NCBI GenBank assembly: GCA_965228625.1
Contig: OZ245829.1
Location: 1,116,001 to 1,180,000, forward strand
From: UBA2767 sp965228625
GTDB lineage: Bacteria > Pseudomonadota > Alphaproteobacteria > Rhizobiales > Methyloligellaceae
Length of the DNA stretch: 64,000 bases
Reading direction: 5' to 3'
How positions within the stretch are numbered: the first letter of the stretch is position 1; each line of letters starts with the position of its first letter. Below the pieces are notes generated by a model. It was not told where the DNA came from. It saw only the letters and a list, made by a program, of their open reading frames with translations, and ran no database searches. A program made the translations under genes and the position numbers. Positions 24,976 to 34,076 of the stretch are shown here, in pieces.

Positions 24976-25797
24976 CTAGTGAGAAAGCAGCACGGGGACG
25001 GTCGTCTGTCGCAAGACCGTATCTGTTACACCGCCGAAGAAATCTTCGCGGAATTTAGAGAACTCATAGGCGCCCATCACCAGGAGATCGGGAGCGTGTT
25101 GCTCCGCGAAATCCAGGATTGTTCTGCCGACCTCACCCGTCATTTCCAGTCGCACATTCTCGGTCTTCATGCCGTGTCGCTTCAAATGGGCTTCCATGTC
25201 GCGGCCCGCCGATGCCGGCACGCTCTCACCGACGGTGACGATTGTGACGCGCGTTCCGGAATCGACGATTTGCGTGGCATCCGCGATGGCTCTCGCCGCG
25301 CTGCGCCCACCACCCCAGGCAAAGACCAGGTGCTGATCAGGTGGTGCGTCCCTGTCGAAGGACTCCGGCACAACGATCAGAGGCCGGCCGGACTTCATGG
25401 CAATGCGGTCGGGATGCAGGATCAGCCGCGCGTCGCTCGTTTCCCCGCCGTATTTGCCCAGCACCGTCACGTCGTGAAACTTCGCGAATTCAGCCACGAC
25501 GAGATCGGGTCGCCCTGCCTCATCCAGCAGCGGCGCGTCCTTCAAGCCAAGGTCCTTCGCACGCGCGCTGAATCGGTTGCGCGCCTCGTCAAGGGCCTGC
25601 GAACTCGCTGCATTGAGAATGTCCCGCGTCTCCGCGCCGATCCAACGCGCGTTCGCGGCATAGTCCTCCGCCGCACCGTGCGCCAGCAGCGACGTGAGCT
25701 GCGCCTTGTGCTTGCCGGCGATGAGAGCGCCGAGTTTCAAGGCAGCGTCGGCGGCCGCGGTACCATCGTAGGCAACCAGCAGATCCTTGATCGCCAT
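24976..25797 (-). CDS. Universal stress protein, two-domain UspA type
   Basis: 273 aa, cytosolic. Starts MAIKDLLVAYDG and has a tandem layout; the second half ends with DLLVMGAYEFSKFREDFFGG and TTVPVLLSH, close to the ATP-binding G-x2-G-x9-G(S/T) loop of UspA but with Ala-Tyr-Glu replacing the usual Gly-His-Ser. GGGAGAG sits four bases before the ATG; a GTG one codon earlier is possible. It is 58 bases downstream of the TctA-TctB fusion and in the same direction, so it is probably the tail of the tct operon. Such usp genes often accompany TRAP and TTT transporters. Confidence 0.88.
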   Translation of the reverse strand: MAIKDLLVAYDGTAAADAALKLGALIAGKHKAQLTSLLAHGAAEDYAANARWIGAETRDILNAASSQALDEARNRFSARAKDLGLKDAPLLDEAGRPDLVVAEFAKFHDVTVLGKYGGETSDARLILHPDRIAMKSGRPLIVVPESFDRDAPPDQHLVFAWGGGRSAARAIADATQIVDSGTRVTIVTVGESVPASAGRDMEAHLKRHGMKTENVRLEMTGEVGRTILDFAEQHAPDLLVMGAYEFSKFREDFFGGVTDTVLRQTTVPVLLSH

Positions 25798-25855
25798 CAC
25801 TCTCTCCCAGGTTGAGTTGGCATCGAACCATCCTTCCTCATCGATCGCATGGCCC

Positions 25856-27853
25856 CTATTTGAACGGCCAGGGAAGATCGGCGATCTCCTGCAGATAGCC
25901 CGCAGGAAAATCCCGGTTGAGGGCCGCAGCGAGCGTCAGCATCACACCGACCCCTCCCGCGGTGAGCATTGCAATACGCGGCCAAGACTGCCCGGCACGC
26001 AGGCGCAGGAACAGGACAAAGAAGATCGAGAGTGCGATGACGAAACCGACCAGCGCGGTAAGGACGATCAGCCCGACCAGCCATGCCAGCATTTGCCAGA
26101 GTCCGTGCGGCGCGGTCGAGTCCTCTCCCGTTTGCTCCAGGTCTGCCGCGACCGGTGCGCGCCATTTCTCAAGGAAGACGAGAACGGCGGCGAGCAGCGA
26201 GAACCCTCCAACGGCAAGCGGGAAGACCTTGTCGATGAGCACGTCGACCGTGGCCGCGTTATAGACGGCGAGCGCGAGAAACGCGACGATCACACCGGCG
26301 AACATCAGCGCCGGCGTCTTGTTGGTCGCTGTCGTCTGTTCGACGCCGTCTTCCTGCTCTTCGGAGATCTGCGAGACCTGACGTGCACCGAGCCAGACCG
26401 ATACAATTGTGATCGCCAGCAGGATACCAACCGTCGGCGTGGCAAAATACTCCCAGAACCCCCTCCGCATGCCGAACTGAACTGCCTGATAGGTATAGAC
26501 TTCCGCCTGGCTCGCTAGAACAAAACCGATCAGAAAAGCAGGCCGCGGCCACTCGAACCGGCGCATGAAAACTCCGAGCAGTCCGATCGCGACAAGTGCG
26601 ACCAAATCCCAAAGCGTTTGCTTCGACTGGAATGCGGCGAAGCAGATCATCATGAACAGGAACGGCGCGAGTATCGGGAATGGAATGGTCGTGAGCCGGG
26701 CGATCTGTCCGGACAGAAGCACGCACAGGCCCGCGCCGACCACGTTCGCGAGCGCCAAAGACCAGACAATCGTGTAGGTCGTGTTGAGCTCGGCGCTGAC
26801 CATCGATGGCCCAGCCTCCAGGCCAAGCAGGATCATCCCGCCAAGAAACACGGCCATGGAACCTGAACCTGGGATGCCGAACAGAAGCGTCGGAACCAGC
26901 CCGCCGCCTTCTTTCGCGTTGTTGGAGCTTTCCGGCGCGATTATGCCCCGGATCTCTCCTTTGCCGAACTTGGAGCGATCCTTGGTGGTCTGGACCGCGT
27001 GTCCGTATGCAATCCAGTCGACCACCGAGCCGCCGAGACCGGGAATGACGCCAATGACTGTGCCGAGACCGGCGCACCGCAGGCTTAGCCACTTGTTGCG
27101 CCACCAGTCGCGGATTCCGTCGATAAAACCTGCACCGAGCGATCCCGTTTCGGAAATCGACCGATCCTGGCGGAGCAGAGCAATGATCTCGGGAACGGCA
27201 AAAATACCAAGGCCGACGATGACGAGCTGAAGGCCGTCCTGAAGATACCAGGAGCCGAAGTCCATTCTTGGCGACCCCTGGGCCGGGGCCTCACCCATGG
27301 CGCCGAATACGAGGCCGAGGCCTGCCGCCGCAAGCCCGGTGATCAGGCTGCGTCCCGCCAGCGCACCGACCATCGACAGACCCAGAATTGTCAGCATGAG
27401 CAATTCCGGCGTTCGGAAGCTGAGTATCAGTGGGCGGGCAAGGAGAACAAAGAACGTAAGAATGAGGGCACCGAACAGACCGCCGAACAGGGACGACGTA
27501 AACGCCGCCGCCAGAGCACGCGCGGCTTCGCCTTTCTTCGAGAGCGGAAAGCCGTCGAGCACGGTGGCCTGGCTCGAGGACGATCCGGGTATGCCCATGA
27601 GCACAGAGGAGAACGTGTCCGATGTCGGAATGACCGCGACGAGCCCGACCATCATCGCGAGCCCGGAAACCGGATCCATGCCAAAGAGGAACGGGAGCAA
27701 CAGCGACAATCCGGCGATGCCGCCAAGGCCGGGAAAGACCCCGACGCACAACCCGAGCACCACGCCGGAGAACAGAAACACCAGATGCTGGGGTGAGAAG
27801 ATCAGCCCGAGCGCGTCGTTGAGTGCCGGAACAGCAACCGTGAAGAAATCCAT
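25856..27853 (-). CDS. tctA: TctA-TctB fusion, tripartite tricarboxylate transporter membrane protein
   Basis: 665 aa. Residues 1-500 are TctA, the large 12-helix permease: GLCVGVFPGLGGIAGLSLLLPF and GVIPGLGGSVVDWIAYGHA are the family loops, with GRPLxxL-like and GIPGSGSMAVFLGGM motifs. From about residue 515 there is a four-helix TctB-like domain (VIVAFLALAVYNAATVDVL to the end). The usual separate tctB gene is missing here, so the small subunit has been fused to the large one. GGGGG precedes the ATG. The 84 bases between tctC and this gene hold no ORF. Confidence 0.92.
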   Translation of the reverse strand: MDFFTVAVPALNDALGLIFSPQHLVFLFSGVVLGLCVGVFPGLGGIAGLSLLLPFLFGMDPVSGLAMMVGLVAVIPTSDTFSSVLMGIPGSSSSQATVLDGFPLSKKGEAARALAAAFTSSLFGGLFGALILTFFVLLARPLILSFRTPELLMLTILGLSMVGALAGRSLITGLAAAGLGLVFGAMGEAPAQGSPRMDFGSWYLQDGLQLVIVGLGIFAVPEIIALLRQDRSISETGSLGAGFIDGIRDWWRNKWLSLRCAGLGTVIGVIPGLGGSVVDWIAYGHAVQTTKDRSKFGKGEIRGIIAPESSNNAKEGGGLVPTLLFGIPGSGSMAVFLGGMILLGLEAGPSMVSAELNTTYTIVWSLALANVVGAGLCVLLSGQIARLTTIPFPILAPFLFMMICFAAFQSKQTLWDLVALVAIGLLGVFMRRFEWPRPAFLIGFVLASQAEVYTYQAVQFGMRRGFWEYFATPTVGILLAITIVSVWLGARQVSQISEEQEDGVEQTTATNKTPALMFAGVIVAFLALAVYNAATVDVLIDKVFPLAVGGFSLLAAVLVFLEKWRAPVAADLEQTGEDSTAPHGLWQMLAWLVGLIVLTALVGFVIALSIFFVLFLRLRAGQSWPRIAMLTAGGVGVMLTLAAALNRDFPAGYLQEIADLPWPFK

Positions 27854-27937
27854 GACCGTGCCCCCTGGATCGTCAGCCGCCGCACGCGGCTCTCAGCCCG
27901 CCTCGATCAGCGAAGCAAGAGCCGCGCCGGCGAGCAT

Positions 27938-29029
27938 CTATTTGAGCGAAACGCCGAAGCGGTCCTTGAGCCAGTTCTGGACCCAGTCTTTCGCTTCCGG
28001 CGCAACATTGATGGCCTGCTCTTTCTTTGCCTTTGCTCCGTCGCCGGTCAGCTGCGGATAGACGCCAAGTCGCTTCGCAGAAATCTCGGCGAAGTCGGGC
28101 CGCTCCGTGACCTTCTTGAAGGCGTCAGAATATGCAGCAACCACCTCGGGCTTGGTGCCTTTTGGCAGGAAGACCATTTTCTGAGCCGGGAATCCGGCCG
28201 TGAAGAACGCCTTCCACGCATCCCACGCCGGACCTTCGGGCTCCTTGCCCTTAACCATCACGAAGACTTCCTTGAAGGACGGAAGGTCGGGGAATGTGGG
28301 ATCGCGCACGATGTTGCCCTTGTCGTCGAGTGCGCCCCAGGTCCACAGCGGAACCGCGGTCCCATCTTTGACGAGTGGCGTCACCTTGGACAAAAACGAA
28401 GAGGTCGTCTGGTAGTCGATATTGACCTCACCGCGCTCGAACGCGAGGCGCCCGGCACCACGGCCTTTCATGCCGAAGATTGGTTCGACTTTGAGCCCAA
28501 GCAATTCAAAGGCGAGCAGTGGAACGAGGTCCAGAGACGTCGCGCCCTGCGAGCCGTATATCAGCTGAGTGCCCATCAACTTCTTGATGTCTTCCGCCGA
28601 TTTCACGCCCAGGTCCTTATTGACATAGACGACGCCTCCCGTCGGGGTCGCGAGGACGATTGGCCAATCCTTGTATTCGTATCGCACCCGCCGATCGCCG
28701 AGCAGATACGGGAACTGCGTTGACCCCGAAGTTCCGAAAATGGTGAGGCCGTCGGGTTTCACCCGGCTCTGGAAGTAGTTGGCGCCTTTGGTCGAGCCGG
28801 CGCCGGGCATATTCTTGATGACAACGGCGGGTTTCCCCGGAAGCGTCTGCGACAGGAGCGGAGCGTAGAACCGTGACCACTTGTCGGAACCACCCCCCTC
28901 TTTGAAGGGGATGATCCATTCGATCGTTTCGCCGGAAAAATCAACAGCCTTGGCGGGCGTTGCCGCGGCAAGCACCAAACCAAGGGCCGAGAACGCCATG
29001 AACGCACGGCGGGAAATATGAGAAATCAT
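27938..29029 (-). CDS. tctC: TctC substrate-binding protein of tricarboxylate transporter
   Basis: 363 aa periplasmic binding protein of the Bug/TctC family, first gene of the operon. N-terminus MISHISRRAFMAFSALGLVL has SRRAFM, so export by the Tat route is possible, with cleavage near AKA at residue 28. Family marks: IEWIIPFKEGGGSDKWSRF near the N-terminus and PGAGSTKGANYFQSR. It is longer than the common 320 residues. Divergent from the tctDE two-component genes with a 222-base gap, which is the classic arrangement for citrate-inducible tct loci. Confidence 0.92.
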   Translation of the reverse strand: MISHISRRAFMAFSALGLVLAAATPAKAVDFSGETIEWIIPFKEGGGSDKWSRFYAPLLSQTLPGKPAVVIKNMPGAGSTKGANYFQSRVKPDGLTIFGTSGSTQFPYLLGDRRVRYEYKDWPIVLATPTGGVVYVNKDLGVKSAEDIKKLMGTQLIYGSQGATSLDLVPLLAFELLGLKVEPIFGMKGRGAGRLAFERGEVNIDYQTTSSFLSKVTPLVKDGTAVPLWTWGALDDKGNIVRDPTFPDLPSFKEVFVMVKGKEPEGPAWDAWKAFFTAGFPAQKMVFLPKGTKPEVVAAYSDAFKKVTERPDFAEISAKRLGVYPQLTGDGAKAKKEQAINVAPEAKDWVQNWLKDRFGVSLK

Positions 29030-29251
29030 GAGACCAGTGCCTCCGTATTGAACCTGTTACCGGAGGCTTGTCGACAAGAATGGCGGTTCACCGGCCGAAC
29101 GATCGACGTTCAGCACCAACGACTTCCTCCCTGCCGGGCAACGCCGAATTCTTGTTGGAATTCTTCTTGTAGCGGACCCAGCTAATCTCTTCCTACGCTG
29201 CCAATCTTTCATTAACCTTGCACGTGGGAGGAGACTTCAAAACGTGGTGTG

Positions 29252-29923
29252 ATGCGTATTGCGCTGATCGAAGATAATGCGGGTCTCGCCGATGCTATCG
29301 CGCGCGTGCTGGGCGACAACGGCCATGCGGTCGACAGTTTCGTCGACGGCGAATCGGCAGACCGTTACCTGAGCCAGGAAGGTTGTGATCTTGCAATCAT
29401 TGATCTCAATCTGCCGGAAATGTCGGGGCTCGATGTCCTGCGACGTATGCGCAAACGGCGGGAATGTGCGCCCGTCTTGATCCTGACTGCGCGCGGCTCG
29501 ACCGCGGACCGGGTTGCCGGGCTCGACGCCGGTGCCGATGACTATCTGGTCAAGCCATTCGAAATGGCCGAGCTGCTGGCGCGAGTGCGAGCGCTCATGC
29601 GACGTCGGCAGGATCTGGGTGCAGCACGTGAACGCCTTGGTAAACTTGAGTTCGACCGGGCTGCCAGAAGACTATTCGGGCCCGAGGGCGAGATAGCGCT
29701 GCCGCGCAAAGAACTGGCGTTGCTCGAGTGCCTCATAGACCGCAGAGGCCGCATCGTCTCCACAGACGATATTCTCGACCATCTGTATGGTGTGGGTTCC
29801 GACAGCGACCCAGGGGTCGTCCAGATCTACGTTTCCCGTCTCCGCAAGCGCATCCAGACGTACGACGTCGAAATCCGAACCGCCCGCGGACTTGGATATC
29901 TGCTTGATTCAGGTGCCAAGTGA
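29252..29923 (+). CDS. tctD: OmpR/PhoB-type response regulator, TctD-like
   Basis: 223 aa. Receiver domain with the phospho-acceptor Asp near residue 51 in LAIIDLNLPEMSG and the Lys switch in DYLVKPFEM; C-terminal winged HTH with VSTDDILDHLYGVGSDSD and YVSRLRKRIQ. Start ATG 29252, or GTG 29249. The kinase gene follows in the same operon (GTGA overlap). By location it controls the divergent tctC-tctAB operon, in response to a tricarboxylate. Confidence 0.93.
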   Translation: MRIALIEDNAGLADAIARVLGDNGHAVDSFVDGESADRYLSQEGCDLAIIDLNLPEMSGLDVLRRMRKRRECAPVLILTARGSTADRVAGLDAGADDYLVKPFEMAELLARVRALMRRRQDLGAARERLGKLEFDRAARRLFGPEGEIALPRKELALLECLIDRRGRIVSTDDILDHLYGVGSDSDPGVVQIYVSRLRKRIQTYDVEIRTARGLGYLLDSGAK

Positions 29924-31320
29924 CTGAAACCTCGCCGTCCCGGTCCCTGCGCGAGCGGCTGATGCTCATCTTGTTGCCGCCGATGATTATCGTCGCCGCC
30001 GGGGCGGTGCTCTGGCGTTACGATACGGCGCGGACAACCGCGGAGACGCTCTATGACAAGACACTCATGGCCGTCACGCTTGCCATTGCGGCAGAGGTTG
30101 CGACGACAGGCGGCGACCTGTTGGCAAACGAAAAAGTGGACTTGCTGTCCGACTATCTGGGCGATCAGATATTTTACCGCGTCGACGGTCCCGGCGAGGG
30201 AATTGTAACGGGTTATGCAGATGCTCCCGTTGCGCCGGAAGGCAGCAAGATCGAACCGGGCAAGCCGTTCTTCTTTAGCGCCCGGTATCGCAACGAGCCC
30301 GTGCGCGTCACGGTTTACCGCGAGCTGGTCGAAGGTGTCGGCCCTGACAGCTTGAGCGGTTGGGTACAAGTCAAAACCTGGCAGACGATCAATGAAAGGC
30401 GGCGGTTCGCCAACGCGCTGGCGCGCTGGAGCCTCTGGATCATAGGCATAATGGTCATCGTCGGCGCGGCGGCGCTTTGGGTGGGCGTGCGCTTCGGGCT
30501 GAAACCGCTTCTGGACCTTGAGGACGCGGTCGCCAAGCGCTCCCAGAGCAATCTCGGACCGATAAGACGGCCGGTTCCGGAGGAAGTCATTCGGCTGGTC
30601 GGCTCCATGAACTCGCTGTTTCGCCGTCTGCGTGACGCAATCGCAGCAAGGGACGTTTTCATAGAAGATGCAGCGCACCAGCTCCGCAATCCGATCGCTG
30701 CGATACGCGGCCAAGCGGAGGCGGCCAGCACCGCACAAAAACCTACGGAGATCCGCAGGCGCCTATCGGGTGTCGTCGAAGCCTCACAAGCAGCCAGCCG
30801 GCTGGCGGTCCAGCTTTTGTCATCGGAGAAAGCGCGCAGCGGCATCGTTGCCGGCGACGCGGAATTCGATGTTGCCAAACTCACTGCAGAAGTCGCCCGT
30901 TCGCATGCCCCCGAAGTTCTGCGTCGCAACGGAAGTATCGAATTTGACGGACCCGACAAACCGCTCCTCATCACCGGTGACGAGACGATGATCCACGAGG
31001 CGGTTGAAAATCTCCTCGACAACGCATGCCGCTACGGTCTCACAGATGGCGGGAACATCAGGGTGAGCGTGGCGCGCAGAAACGGCGTTGCAAGAATTGC
31101 CATTTGCGACGACGGACCGGGCGTTCCTGGCAAAGCGCAGGAGACCATATTTGAGCGTTTCAAGCGCGCCGCCGGAAACAGTAGCGACGGCTGCGGACTT
31201 GGGCTCGCCATCGTCCGCGACGTGGCGCGCGCGCACGACGGTGATGCCTGGATGGATGATGAGCCAAGCACGTGCTTTGTGATGACCTTGAGGTGCAATG
31301 GCGAGGACAACGGCTCATAG
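29920..31320 (+). CDS. tctE: Sensor histidine kinase, TctE-like
   Basis: 466 aa, inner membrane. Membrane segments at about 15-33 and 168-190 bracket a ~135-residue periplasmic sensor, the size found in TctE/QseC-type kinases. The H box is DAAHQLRNPIAAIRGQAEA with His-253; N box ENLLDNACRYG; G1 ICDDGPGVPG; G2 CGLGLAIV. GTG start inside the stop of tctD. Its C-terminus converges with the citrate-lyase-like gene, 27 bases away. The ligand is expected to be a tricarboxylate because of the tct genes next door. Confidence 0.93.
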   Translation: MTETSPSRSLRERLMLILLPPMIIVAAGAVLWRYDTARTTAETLYDKTLMAVTLAIAAEVATTGGDLLANEKVDLLSDYLGDQIFYRVDGPGEGIVTGYADAPVAPEGSKIEPGKPFFFSARYRNEPVRVTVYRELVEGVGPDSLSGWVQVKTWQTINERRRFANALARWSLWIIGIMVIVGAAALWVGVRFGLKPLLDLEDAVAKRSQSNLGPIRRPVPEEVIRLVGSMNSLFRRLRDAIAARDVFIEDAAHQLRNPIAAIRGQAEAASTAQKPTEIRRRLSGVVEASQAASRLAVQLLSSEKARSGIVAGDAEFDVAKLTAEVARSHAPEVLRRNGSIEFDGPDKPLLITGDETMIHEAVENLLDNACRYGLTDGGNIRVSVARRNGVARIAICDDGPGVPGKAQETIFERFKRAAGNSSDGCGLGLAIVRDVARAHDGDAWMDDEPSTCFVMTLRCNGEDNGS

Positions 31321-31347
31321 GTTGCCGACAATTGGTCGTCCTTGCAC

Positions 31348-34062
31348 TCACGAGACGAACTGACAGGCTGACGCCGGCGTGCGCGTGTCCATATTGCGGC
31401 CCCGGTTCAGATGATCATCAATCTCGGCCGCCGCGCCAATCATACGGCCAAACAAGAAGACCATGAATGCAGCCGTTTCAAGGTCGCGATCGCTCAATTC
31501 GCCTGAGGTGTAGTCCTTCCACAACAGGGCAAGCAGCAATGCCGCGATAACGGCATCGACATTGACGCAGAACACGTAGCGCGTCGCGCCTACATCGAAC
31601 AACGCCTGCACGAGTTCGCGATAGAAATCATGGAAGATGTTATAGTCGTCCCGCTTCTCCATGAATTCGGCAATGAACCGCTCACGGGGATCGTAGTTGA
31701 CGGGCTTGCCCTTGAAGACCGGGTGATGCACACCCGGCAGCGCGCGCGGACTGCCCTGGCCGGTCTCCTTGGCGTCCCGCTTTTCCTTCAAATAGGCCTT
31801 GGCGAATTTCGTCGCCATGTTCTTCAGATCGATCCCATGGTTCGGATCGGTCGGATCTTTCAGTCCGCTGTCCTTGAACTGATCGAGCAGGAAAGCGATG
31901 CCTTCAAAACCGTTGCCGCCATGGGAATAGCCGGTGTGGGTCAAAAATCCCACCATCGCCTTGTTGATCTGAACACGGTCCGGTGTCTGGGGTCCGTCGG
32001 CGGCTACCGCCCCCTTCGCGCCTTGAGCCGAAATCGCCCCGGGACCGTTCGAGATCAAGAGACCGATGAGGATCTGTAGCGGCCGCGCTTCCGCCTCGGT
32101 TGGTTTTTTGCCGGTCATCGCAAGAAATGCAAGATCGGCCATCGTCCAGTTGCCGAAGCGTTCGTCCCGCGGAATGCCGCAGAGGGAGCCGTGTTGGTGA
32201 TGCGCTCCCGGGATCGCGGCGCCGACCATGACACCATATAGGCGCAGATACCAAGGCAGGGTTTCCGCGGTCAGCCGGCTGATACGCTTGCGCATCATCG
32301 GACCCCAGGCGATGGTCGTCGAAATCGCCGCAAGAATGGCATCACGCGAGGGACGACCACCAAGGCTTTCCAGGAATTTGAGGAAGACGGACCGTCCACC
32401 GCGGTCCCGGACCGCCTTGAGCATTGCCTCCGGGCGCGGATCGTCGGCTTCGGCTTCGCTGGCCAAAAAGAGCCTGCGCGTTGCGTCATCGACGACGATA
32501 CCGGAGAAATCGAAATTCTCATCGTGGCCATCTGAAAGACCCGACTGTACGAACAGATCGATGAGGCATTTCGAGCAGGCAAGCGCACGTTCAACGCGCT
32601 TCGGCCCGACGATGGAAACGGCCGAAGCCATCACGGAGTTGGGCGCATTGCCGGCGTCGCGCGCAGCATCCGCAGCAATCAGAACCGGGTCATCGACGAG
32701 GTTCACTTCCGCAGCCACTGCCACATCCAGCATGGCGCGGTCGTTCTCGGTCGCAATTTCGTGAACCAGTGGCAGCGCGAAATTCGCTTCCAGCGGCTCC
32801 AGCGCCAGATCGAGTACGGAATGGCCATGAACCGACGTAACCTGCGTCCTGGCATCCATGACAGAGGCGCCAGACGTGTCCTTCATGGTTTGTCGGGCGA
32901 TCACCGCACCAATCTGCTGATCGAGTGAGGCAATCTGACCGGCATAGGGCTCGGGTGCGGCAACGGGTGCAAGAACCAGTTCCGATGGCAGGTCGAAGTT
33001 GTGATCATTGGCGACCCATGCCTTGAGCGCCAGGCTCCCCGTGCTCGCAAAGTCCGGCTCGACCCCATTCAGTTTCATCACCGCGGTCAGAGCTGCAGGA
33101 ATGTCGGCGATGTTAGTAACCACTGCACCTTTCGCAGAGACATTGGGGTTGTCGGGCGTGAACAGGTCGTCGACGCCGAAGGCTTCCATGAACCAGCGTT
33201 CCTTGTCCTCCGCCTTGTCACCGGATCCAGCCATGGCGCCGGCATGGCCCACCGCGCGCGTGAGTTTCGACTTCCATCGTCCGACCACGCACGCGACGAC
33301 CGGCTTGCCGAAGTCGACGCCTTGTTCGTAGTACCCTCCGGGCTCCACATACAGGACGGCCGCCTTTGATCGTTCGTCATTCTTGAAAGCGTGTGCGAAG
33401 TCTCTGGCAGCGTAGTGTATGTACACGTCCTTGCCGGAAGAAATCAGCGTCGTCGTTCCCCAGCCTTCTGTCGCCAGGTACTGGGCGATGGTCGTGGTGA
33501 ATCCGCCTGAGTTTGAGAAGATGGCAACAGAGCCCTTGAGCAAGGACTCTTCGGGGTGATCTCCGCCAAGAGCCCCGCCAATCCGTACACGGTTCCAACT
33601 GTCGGCCACTCCAAGGCAATTGCCGCCGATAACATCGACCGCATTGGCCTGCGCCATCGCGCGGATTTCGCGGGCATCATGAACGGCGATCTTCTCGGTT
33701 ATGATGATGATCTTCTGCAGGTTCGGATTGACGCGGATCAGCTCCGCGACACCGTCGCGCACGCCAGTCGGCGGTAGATAGACAACACCTGCATTGAAGT
33801 CATATCCGGCGTCCAGACCCTCGCGCACATTGTTGAACACCGGAACCTCGCCTGCCGGCGTCTTGAGCACCTGTCCGCTGCGCCCCGGCGACGTTCCGAA
33901 CACGACGTTTCCGCCCGAAAAGGCATGCGATGTGGGCGTGACCTGACGAGACTCTCCGCCCATCACATTCAACACCACAACCCGATCTTGCCGGGTTGCA
34001 ACGTCTGCGAGCGAGTTGATGCCGAGATAGTAGGGAAATCCCTCAACGCCCTGTCGATACAT
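31348..34062 (-). CDS. ATP-citrate-lyase-like large subunit (CoA ligase plus citrate synthase domains)
   Basis: 904 aa. The N-terminal third resembles succinyl-CoA synthetase alpha: a CoA-binding Rossmann domain, IGGNCLGVADSWNRVRIGG, and the phospho-His loop VGHAGAMAGSGDKAEDK near residue 300. The C-terminal third is citrate-synthase-like: GAHHQHGSLCGI, THTGYSHGGNGFEG, then HHPVFKGKPVNYDPRER and the NVDAVIAALL helix. Together these make a citryl-CoA-forming and -cleaving enzyme. Between them is about 200 residues more than the ~600-residue bacterial AclA. I chose ATG 34062 (GGGAGTAGG upstream). It starts 14 bases after the ATP-grasp subunit ends. A tricarboxylate other than citrate is possible. 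Confidence 0.8.
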   Translation of the reverse strand: MYRQGVEGFPYYLGINSLADVATRQDRVVVLNVMGGESRQVTPTSHAFSGGNVVFGTSPGRSGQVLKTPAGEVPVFNNVREGLDAGYDFNAGVVYLPPTGVRDGVAELIRVNPNLQKIIIITEKIAVHDAREIRAMAQANAVDVIGGNCLGVADSWNRVRIGGALGGDHPEESLLKGSVAIFSNSGGFTTTIAQYLATEGWGTTTLISSGKDVYIHYAARDFAHAFKNDERSKAAVLYVEPGGYYEQGVDFGKPVVACVVGRWKSKLTRAVGHAGAMAGSGDKAEDKERWFMEAFGVDDLFTPDNPNVSAKGAVVTNIADIPAALTAVMKLNGVEPDFASTGSLALKAWVANDHNFDLPSELVLAPVAAPEPYAGQIASLDQQIGAVIARQTMKDTSGASVMDARTQVTSVHGHSVLDLALEPLEANFALPLVHEIATENDRAMLDVAVAAEVNLVDDPVLIAADAARDAGNAPNSVMASAVSIVGPKRVERALACSKCLIDLFVQSGLSDGHDENFDFSGIVVDDATRRLFLASEAEADDPRPEAMLKAVRDRGGRSVFLKFLESLGGRPSRDAILAAISTTIAWGPMMRKRISRLTAETLPWYLRLYGVMVGAAIPGAHHQHGSLCGIPRDERFGNWTMADLAFLAMTGKKPTEAEARPLQILIGLLISNGPGAISAQGAKGAVAADGPQTPDRVQINKAMVGFLTHTGYSHGGNGFEGIAFLLDQFKDSGLKDPTDPNHGIDLKNMATKFAKAYLKEKRDAKETGQGSPRALPGVHHPVFKGKPVNYDPRERFIAEFMEKRDDYNIFHDFYRELVQALFDVGATRYVFCVNVDAVIAALLLALLWKDYTSGELSDRDLETAAFMVFLFGRMIGAAAEIDDHLNRGRNMDTRTPASACQFVS

Positions 34063-34076
34063 TGTTCCTACTCCCG

